This document shows, one piece after another, positions 58,438-64,000 of a stretch of DNA of 64,000 nt. How positions within the stretch are numbered: position 1 is the first letter of the stretch; each line of letters opens with the position of its first letter. This stretch comes from Saccharopolyspora indica (GTDB lineage Bacteria; Actinomycetota; Actinomycetes; Mycobacteriales; Pseudonocardiaceae): contig NZ_JAQGLB010000016.1 of the NCBI RefSeq assembly GCF_027853965.1, positions 145,910-209,909 of the forward strand. The letters are read 5' to 3'. Below the pieces are notes generated by a model. That model was not told the DNA's origin, searched no databases, and saw only the letters and a program-made list of their open reading frames with translations. The position numbers and the translations under genes are program-made.

Positions 58438-59451
58438 ATGACGTTGCCGCGCACTCAGCAGGCCATCGTGCAGAGCCGCTACGGAGCAGTTCGCGACGTG
58501 CTCGCGCTGTCCGGAGAGGTCCCCGTCCGCGCTCCTGAACCCCAGGAGGTGCAGGTCCACGTTCAGGCGGCGTCGGTCAACCCCATCGATTGGCAGCTGA
58601 TCGAGGGCAACCGGCGCCTCATCACCCGCCGTCGCTTCCCGTTCACGCCGCTGTTCGACCTCGCAGGCGTCGTGACCGCGGTCGGGGACCAGGTGACCTC
58701 GTTCCGGGTGGGCGATCGGGTGCACGCCGACAACGAGATCGACGGTGGCGGCGCCGCGGAGTACGTCAACGTGCACCAGGGGCTGCTCGCCCTCACGCCA
58801 GCCGGGATCGGGTTCGCCGAGTCCGCCGCGATCCCGCTGGCGGCGCAGACGGCGTTGACCTGCCTGGACCGCGGTCAGGTCGTGGCGGGCACCCGTGTCG
58901 CGGTGATCGGGGCGGCTGGCGGTGTCGGGCACTTCGCCGTCCAGATGGCCAGCGCGGCCGGGGCCTTCGTGGTCGGCATCGCCAGCGCGCGGAACCTGGA
59001 GTTCGTTCGCTCCTTGGGAGCCGACGAGGTCATCGACAGGAACGAGACCGACTTGTCGAGCTTCGGTGCTGACTCGTTCGACGTGGTGGTCGACTGCGTC
59101 GGCGGTCGCGAGCAGTGGGTCCGAGCGCAGCGCGTCCTGCGTCCGGGCGGGCGATTCGTGACGATCGCGCGCGACGAGGACGGTGTGGTCACGCTCGCCT
59201 CCGCCGCCCGGCTCCTCTCGACGATCACCGCACGCAGGCTGCGCGGCGCGGGCCCGCGGGGAACGAAGTACGTCCTGGTCTTCCTCAAGGCTTCCGGGCT
59301 CCTCCTGCGGCGGGTGAACGAGCTGGTCGAGGCCGGTCAGGTCCGCGCGCACCTCGCCCGGTCCTTCCCGCTGACGCTGGAGGGCGTGACCGGGGCGATC
59401 GAGGAGAGCCGCGCGGGACGGACCACCGGAAAGCTGGTGCTCCAGCGATGA
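58438..59451 (+). CDS. NADP-dependent quinone oxidoreductase-like protein
   Basis: 337 residues of the zinc-free medium-chain reductase/QOR group. GDRVHADNEIDGGGAAEYVN precedes AAIPLAAQTALTCL, and the NADPH motif is IGAAGGVGHFAVQMA. No zinc-binding Cys set is present. Such enzymes reduce quinones or enones. It is under the divergent TetR gene, so it is likely induced by an electrophilic compound. ATG at 58438 has AAGGAG upstream. Confidence 0.86.
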   Translation: MTLPRTQQAIVQSRYGAVRDVLALSGEVPVRAPEPQEVQVHVQAASVNPIDWQLIEGNRRLITRRRFPFTPLFDLAGVVTAVGDQVTSFRVGDRVHADNEIDGGGAAEYVNVHQGLLALTPAGIGFAESAAIPLAAQTALTCLDRGQVVAGTRVAVIGAAGGVGHFAVQMASAAGAFVVGIASARNLEFVRSLGADEVIDRNETDLSSFGADSFDVVVDCVGGREQWVRAQRVLRPGGRFVTIARDEDGVVTLASAARLLSTITARRLRGAGPRGTKYVLVFLKASGLLLRRVNELVEAGQVRAHLARSFPLTLEGVTGAIEESRAGRTTGKLVLQR

Positions 59452-59515
59452 CGTCCGCGCCCGCCTGATGTCCCGTCGCGCTCCGTGATGCTCCGGGGCG
59501 TGCCACGATGTCGGT

Positions 59516-61525
59516 ATGAACCGACTGGGCAACTCGCAGTCGCCGTACCTGCTCCAGCACGCCGACAACCCGGTCGACTGGTGGCCCTGGTCGCCGGAGG
59601 CGTTCGCCGAGGCCCGCCGCCGCGACGTGCCGGTCCTGCTGTCCGTCGGCTACGCCGCTTGTCACTGGTGCCACGTGATGGCGCACGAGTCCTTCGAGGA
59701 CGACGAGACCGCTCGGCTGATGAACGAGCACTTCGTCAACGTCAAGGTCGACCGCGAGGAGCGGCCGGACATCGACGCCGTCTACATGGAGGCCACCCAG
59801 GCCATGACCGGGCAGGGCGGCTGGCCGATGACCTGCTTCCTGACCCCGGAGGGCGAGCCGTTCCACTGCGGCACCTACTACCCGGTGGCCCCGATGTCCG
59901 GGATGCCCTCGTTCCGCCAGCTGCTGGACGCCGTGGCGCAGGCCTGGACCGGGCGCGGCGAGGAGGTCCGCAGGGCCGCGGCCAGGGTGGTCGAGCAGCT
60001 GTCCGAGCAGCGCCCGCCGCTCCCGGAGTCCATCTTGGACGAAGAGGTGCTGGCCGGGGCGGTGTCGCGGTTGCACGCCGAGTTCGACGCCGACCGCGGC
60101 GGGTTCGGCGATGCGCCGAAGTTCCCGCCGTCGATGGTGCTGGAATTCCTGCTGCGCCACCACGAACGGCTCGGCGAGCCGGGCAGCGGGCACTCCGCGC
60201 TCGAACTGGCCAGGGACACCTGTTCGGCGATGGCGCGCGGCGGCATCTACGACCAGCTCGCAGGCGGTTTCGCGCGCTACAGCGTCGACAGCGCGTGGGT
60301 GGTCCCGCACTTCGAGAAGATGCTCTACGACAACGCCCTGCTGCTCCGGGCCTACGCGCACCTGGCGCGGCTGGGCGACCCGCTCGGCGAGCGGGTCGCC
60401 CGCGAGACCGCCGAGTTCCTGCTGACCGACCTGCTCACGCCGGAAGGCGGCTTCGCGGCATCGCTGGACGCCGACACCGAGGGTGTCGAGGGGCTGACCT
60501 ACGTCTGGACGCCCGACCAGCTGCGCGAGGTGCTCGGGGCGGACGACGGCGACTGGGCGGCGGAACTGCTGGTGGTGACCGAAGCGGGCACCTTCGAGCA
60601 CGGCACCTCGACCCTGCAGTTCCCGCGCGACCCGGACGACGCGGCCCGCTGGCGGCGCGTCCGCGACAGCCTCCGCGAAGCCCGCGATCGCCGCCCGCAG
60701 CCCGGCAAGGACGACAAGGTCGTCACCGCCTGGAACGGCATGACCATCACAGCGCTGGTGGAAGCCGCCTCGGCGCTGGCCGAACCCCGCTGGCTGGAGG
60801 CGGCCGAGACCGCCGCCGACCTGCTGCTCTCGCGTCACCTGGTGGACGGCCGGTTGCGGCGGATCTCGCGCAACGGCGTGGTGGGCACCGCCGCCGGAGT
60901 GCTGGAGGACTACGGCTGCTTCGCCGACGGCCTCCTGTCGCTGCACCAGGCCACGGCCGAACCGCGCTGGCTGGAGGCGGCTTGCGCGCTGCTCGACACG
61001 GCGCTGGAGCAGTTCACCGACGCCGAGCACCCGGGCACCTTCCACGACACCGCGGCCGACGCGGAAGCGCTGGTCCGCCGCCCCTCCGACCCGACCGACA
61101 ACGCCAGTCCGTCAGGATCCGCAGCGCTCACCTCCGCGCTGCTCACCGCTGCCGCGCTCGTAGGTCCTGAGAGCACCGCGCGCTACCGCAGCGCCGCGGA
61201 GCAGGCGCTGTCGCGCGCCGGACTGCTCGCGCAGCGGGCGCCGCGCTTCGCGGGGCACTGGCTCAGCGCCGCGGAAGCGCGCGCGCACGGACCGCTGCAG
61301 GTCGCGGTCGTCGGCGCAGCCGACGACGCCGACCGGGCGGAGCTGCTCGCCGCGGCGCGGCGGCGCGCGCCGGGCGGAGCGGCGGTGGTGGCCGGGGAGC
61401 CGGAGGCGGCCGGCGTGCCGCTGCTGGCGGGACGGCCGCTGGTCGGCGGAGCGCCGGCGGCGTACGTCTGCCGGGGCTACGTCTGCGACCGCCCGGTCAC
61501 CAGGCCCGAAGACCTCCCGCTCTGA
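59516..61525 (+). CDS. DUF255 thioredoxin-domain protein (YyaL/SPATA20-like)
   Basis: 669 residues. N-terminal thioredoxin-like domain with CHWCHVMAHESFEDDETA (active-site CxxC), preceded by SPYLLQHADNPVDWWPW, then a long alpha/alpha-toroid glycosyl-hydrolase-like region. It is the Rv1084 counterpart, found in most actinobacteria; the function is unknown, probably redox or carbohydrate-linked. ATG at 59516. A hairpin of family B follows. Confidence 0.86.
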   Translation: MNRLGNSQSPYLLQHADNPVDWWPWSPEAFAEARRRDVPVLLSVGYAACHWCHVMAHESFEDDETARLMNEHFVNVKVDREERPDIDAVYMEATQAMTGQGGWPMTCFLTPEGEPFHCGTYYPVAPMSGMPSFRQLLDAVAQAWTGRGEEVRRAAARVVEQLSEQRPPLPESILDEEVLAGAVSRLHAEFDADRGGFGDAPKFPPSMVLEFLLRHHERLGEPGSGHSALELARDTCSAMARGGIYDQLAGGFARYSVDSAWVVPHFEKMLYDNALLLRAYAHLARLGDPLGERVARETAEFLLTDLLTPEGGFAASLDADTEGVEGLTYVWTPDQLREVLGADDGDWAAELLVVTEAGTFEHGTSTLQFPRDPDDAARWRRVRDSLREARDRRPQPGKDDKVVTAWNGMTITALVEAASALAEPRWLEAAETAADLLLSRHLVDGRLRRISRNGVVGTAAGVLEDYGCFADGLLSLHQATAEPRWLEAACALLDTALEQFTDAEHPGTFHDTAADAEALVRRPSDPTDNASPSGSAALTSALLTAAALVGPESTARYRSAAEQALSRAGLLAQRAPRFAGHWLSAAEARAHGPLQVAVVGAADDADRAELLAAARRRAPGGAAVVAGEPEAAGVPLLAGRPLVGGAPAAYVCRGYVCDRPVTRPEDLPL

Positions 61526-61545
61526 CCGGCGTCCGCGCAGGTGGG

Positions 61546-61595
61546 GAACCGTGAGTGCTTCGGGGCGTTATGACGCCCCGAAACGCTCACGGTTC
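61546..61595. repeat. Hairpin repeat family B, copy 3
   Basis: GAACCGTGAG pairs with CTCACGGTTC, with an inner stem TTCGGGGCGT/ACGCCCCGAA. It lies in the 120-base gap between the DUF255 gene and the GNAT gene, both on the plus strand. Confidence 0.78.
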
Positions 61596-61645
61596 CGGTG
61601 CGCGCGGAAATCCGGTGGCAGCGGGCAGGCCGGGTTTGATCAACT

Positions 61646-62152
61646 GTGCGGGTGAGGATCCGCGACGTCGGCGAGGCCGAGCTGGGGCGACTGCAGGAGA
61701 TCGAGACCTCGGCGGGGGAGGTGTTCCGGGCCGTCGGGATGCCGGAGATCGCCGACGACCCGCCGCCGGAGCTCGACGTGCTGGCCGGGTTCCAGCGCGC
61801 CGGGCGGCTCTGGGTGGCCGAGGTCGACGCCGAGGTGGTCGCCTACGTGATGGTCGAGCTGATCGACGGCAACGCCCACATCGCGCAGGTCAGCGTGCAC
61901 GCCGACCACGCGCGCCGGGGCATCGGCCGCGCCCTGCTCGACCACGTCGAGTCGTGGGCCCGGGAGCGGGGCCTGCCAGCGCTGACGCTGACCACGTTCC
62001 GCTCGGTGCCGTGGAACGGCCCGTACTACGAACGGCTCGGGTTCCAGGAGATCGACGACGTGACACCGGAGCTGGCCGCGCTCGTCGCCCACGAAGCGGA
62101 GCTCGGCCTGGACCCGGCCGAGCGGATCTGCATGCGCCGGGCCATCAGGTGA
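61646..62152 (+). CDS. GNAT-family N-acetyltransferase
   Basis: 168 residues with the acetyl-CoA loop VSVHADHARRGIGRALLDHVESWARERGLPALTLTTFRSVPWNGPYYERLGF. The motif ARRGIGRAL is the pyrophosphate-binding site. Substrate unknown. The GTG at 61646 follows directly on a weak ribosome site, so it may be leaderless. The synteny block does not include it in mycobacteria, so it may be an insertion. Confidence 0.82.
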   Translation: MRVRIRDVGEAELGRLQEIETSAGEVFRAVGMPEIADDPPPELDVLAGFQRAGRLWVAEVDAEVVAYVMVELIDGNAHIAQVSVHADHARRGIGRALLDHVESWARERGLPALTLTTFRSVPWNGPYYERLGFQEIDDVTPELAALVAHEAELGLDPAERICMRRAIR

Positions 62153-62283
62153 CCAGCGGTCGTGGGCGGCGATGACGAGCACGCCGCCCACGTGGTCATA
62201 CATAAGGCCGGGCACCCGGAGTCCAGGCGGGCGCTGAGGTTCCGCTACCCGCACCGCTACGCAAAACGAGTTCAGAACAGGCT

Positions 62284-62961
62284 CTAGGCGTAGAGCGCGA
62301 GCCAGATCGCGATGTGGTGGCAGATCGCGGCCACCGAGACCGCCGAGTGGAAGAACTCGTGGTAGCCGAAGGTCTTGGGCCACGGGTCGGGCCAGCGGCA
62401 CGCGTAGAAGATCGCCCCGGCCGTGTAGAGCAGACCACCGGCGACCAGCAGGATCAGCGCGGCGAGCCCGGCGTTCTCCAGCAGGTCCGGCAGCACGAAC
62501 ACGGCGACCCAGCCCAGCGCGATGTACACCGGCACCCCGACCCAGCGCGGCGCGTTGGGCCAGGCGAGCTTGAGGATCACACCGCCCAGCGCACCGCCCC
62601 AGACGACCGCCAGCACCACCGTGCCCGTCGTCGGCTGCATCGCGACCATCGCGAACGGGGTGTACGTGCCCGCGATGAACAGGAAGATCATCGAGTGGTC
62701 GAGCCGCCGCATCCAGGTGCGCGCACCGACGGTCTTCCACGTCTTGCGGTGGTAGAGGGCGCTGACGCCGAACAGGCCGAGCACGGTCGCCACGTAGATC
62801 GAGGTGCCCACCGCGGCGGCGGCGGACACCGTCGAGGCGGCGAGCGCGATCAGCGTGGCACCGGCGGCGACCGACACCACCAGTGACCACAAGTGGATCC
62901 AGCCGCGCATCCGCGGCTTGACGAACGCGGTCGGGCGGCGAGCGGAGAGGGCGCTAGTCAC
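62284..62961 (-). CDS. Hemolysin III/PAQR-family membrane protein
   Basis: 225 residues with seven membrane helices. Family motifs are SALYHRKTWKTVGARTWMRRLDHSMIFLFIAGTYTPF and the end HEFFHSAVSVAAICHH. The His residues of these segments are the zinc ligands in PAQR proteins. It is the Rv1085c counterpart; the molecular role in bacteria is unsettled. It is divergent from the prenyltransferase gene. Confidence 0.9.
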   Translation of the reverse strand: MTSALSARRPTAFVKPRMRGWIHLWSLVVSVAAGATLIALAASTVSAAAAVGTSIYVATVLGLFGVSALYHRKTWKTVGARTWMRRLDHSMIFLFIAGTYTPFAMVAMQPTTGTVVLAVVWGGALGGVILKLAWPNAPRWVGVPVYIALGWVAVFVLPDLLENAGLAALILLVAGGLLYTAGAIFYACRWPDPWPKTFGYHEFFHSAVSVAAICHHIAIWLALYA

Positions 62962-63077
62962 ACCCCGAGGTTACGGGACCGTAGGTTTTGCTCGGAGGTG
63001 ATCCGCACTGCATCCGGCCGTGCGCTCCGGGCCACCCGAGCATCAGGACTCACCGGATCCGCGTAGGCTCAGCTGGC

Positions 63078-63854
63078 GTGGCGTTCAAGGTGCGGTTGAA
63101 AGAACTCATGCTCAGCGTCTACGAGCGCAGGCTGCGCCGGAAGCTGGACGGGGTACAGCATCCGCGGCACGTCGGCGTCATCCTGGACGGAAACCGCAGG
63201 TGGGCGAAGGAAGCCGGGCTGGACGCCGCGCACGGTCACCGCGCCGGAGCCCGCAAGATCGCCGAGATGCTCGGCTGGTGCCAAGAGGCCGAGGTGGAGG
63301 TCGTCACGCTGTGGCTGCTCTCCACCGACAACCTCAACCGCACCTCCGACGAGCTCAAAGCGCTGATGGAGATCATCGCCGGGGTGGTCGACGAGCTCAC
63401 CGCTCCGGAAGCGCCCTGGCGGGTGCGGATCGTCGGCGCTCTGGACGTCCTGCCGACCGAGACGGCCGCCCGGCTCTCCGCCGCCGCGCTGCGCACAAAG
63501 GGGCGCACGGGCATGCAGGTCAACGTGGCGGTCGGCTACGGCGGCCGCCGGGAGATCGCCGACGCGGTGCGCAAGCTGCTGCAGAAGCACGCCGAGGCGG
63601 GCACCACCATCGAGGAACTGGCCGAGGTGCTGACGGTCGACCACATCGCCGAGCACCTCTACACCTCCGGCCAACCGGACCCCGACCTGCTGATCCGCAC
63701 CTCCGGTGAGCAACGGCTGTCCGGTTTCATGCTGTGGCAGTCCGCGCACTCCGAGTTCTGGTTCACCGAGGCCTACTGGCCGGCCTTCCGCCGCGTCGAC
63801 TTCCTCCGCGCCCTCCGCGACTACGCCGTCCGCCACCGCCGCTTCGGCGGCTGA
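63078..63854 (+). CDS. Short-chain cis-prenyltransferase (Z-FPP synthase/UppS-like)
   Basis: 258 residues. ILDGNRRWAKE with the catalytic Asp, the segment VVTLWLLSTDNLNRTSDEL, DLLIRTSGEQRLSGFMLWQSAHSEFWF, and a basic N-terminus. It is the Rv1086 counterpart, which makes short Z,E-farnesyl diphosphate feeding decaprenyl phosphate; longer UppS activity cannot be excluded. GTG at 63078 has only a weak ribosome site but a TAGGCT box just upstream, which suggests a leaderless transcript. A terminator follows. Confidence 0.88.
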   Translation: MAFKVRLKELMLSVYERRLRRKLDGVQHPRHVGVILDGNRRWAKEAGLDAAHGHRAGARKIAEMLGWCQEAEVEVVTLWLLSTDNLNRTSDELKALMEIIAGVVDELTAPEAPWRVRIVGALDVLPTETAARLSAAALRTKGRTGMQVNVAVGYGGRREIADAVRKLLQKHAEAGTTIEELAEVLTVDHIAEHLYTSGQPDPDLLIRTSGEQRLSGFMLWQSAHSEFWFTEAYWPAFRRVDFLRALRDYAVRHRRFGG

Positions 63855-63864
63855 CGTCAGAGCA

Positions 63865-63901
63865 GCGGAAAGGCCAGGTCGCGCTGACCTGGCCTTTCCG
63901 C
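63865..63901. terminator. Bidirectional terminator
   Basis: GCGGAAAGGCCAGGTC pairs perfectly with GACCTGGCCTTTCCGC, loop GCGCT. It separates the prenyltransferase gene from the partial minus-strand gene at the right edge. Confidence 0.85.
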
Positions 63902-63914
63902 GTGGGACTGGAGC

Positions 63915-64000
63915 TCAGCCCTTGGGGTGGTCGACCACCGGGGCGTTCACGCAGTGGTTGATCTGCGGGGACAGGATCGGCACGACCGCACCGATGACCG
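63915..64000 (-). CDS. 3' end of a gene, probably a small secreted protein
   Basis: The last 28 codons of a minus-strand frame that continues beyond the window: VIGAVVPILSPQINHCVN then APVVDHPKG and stop. The composition is like short exported chaplin-like or hypothetical actinobacterial proteins with a single Cys near the end. The rest of the gene is not visible, so this is tentative. Confidence 0.45.
   Translation of the reverse strand, partial: VIGAVVPILSPQINHCVNAPVVDHPKG

Overview
The window is high-GC actinobacterial DNA, most likely from the Pseudonocardiaceae (Saccharopolyspora-like; the genus is an inference). The signs are a mycothiol S-conjugate amidase, a HTH-DUF5753/DUF397 regulatory locus, an ECF41 sigma factor, frequent GTG/TTG starts, and a gene order in the right half that follows the mycobacterial block Rv1074c-Rv1086 as I recall it. 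No rRNA, tRNA, CRISPR array, transposase or integrase was recognised.

Region 1 (1-6404) is the right end of a biosynthetic operon of six tightly coupled genes: a KAS III-like enzyme cut by the window edge, a ketoreductase-type SDR, two ketosynthase homologues, a double-SDR fusion and another SDR. Both ketosynthase homologues keep the nucleophilic Cys and the last His but have lost the first catalytic His and the Lys, and share a QEAxFGH signature. No acyl carrier protein or acyltransferase is visible. This is the best candidate here for undescribed chemistry; the closest analogy I can offer is the discrete ketosynthases and ketoreductases of nonactin/pamamycin-type pathways.

Region 2 (6434-15150) is accessory: an SDR, a WhiJ-like HTH/DUF397/zinc-finger locus with palindromic sites, a lone phoU, an ECF41 sigma factor with an AhpD-like partner that has lost its CxxC, an ArsR-AHSA1 fusion overlapping a DHFR-like reductase, and a glycosyltransferase.

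Region 3 (15350-33322) holds a SNF2 helicase plus SWIM protein pair, a potassium channel, a TetR/MMPL/YhgE export locus (the MMPL protein ends in a degenerate ABC-ATPase-like domain, and four tandem 16-bp operator-like repeats lie in the divergent promoter), a DUF3800 gene, a TetR/PPOX/flavin-[2Fe-2S] reductase locus, a HTH/hydrolase/CPBP-protease locus, a DUF4232 lipoprotein and a proline-rich membrane protein.

Region 4 (33417-38982) has a CDF transporter, a YidC-type insertase away from the usual rnpA context, a class F sortase overlapping its probable surface-protein substrate, and a Bax-inhibitor-1 family protein.

Region 5 (39204-63854) is a conserved core: thiolase, SGNH hydrolase, cbs, proline-rich membrane protein, metB, greA, DUF4307, mca, a small membrane protein, a DUF255 thioredoxin protein, hemolysin III and a short cis-prenyltransferase. 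It is interrupted by two insertions: hppD with an Lrp regulator and a small exported protein (45.9-48.2 kb), and an orphan EccC-like ATPase, a polyol dehydrogenase/DeoR/xylulokinase operon, a secreted DUF4232 protein and a TetR/quinone-reductase pair (50.8-59.5 kb).

Two families of dispersed intergenic hairpins (four and three copies) and several long perfect stems mark gene ends. cbs and metB together would support transsulfuration; mca detoxifies mycothiol conjugates; hppD opens tyrosine catabolism under a divergent Lrp-type regulator.
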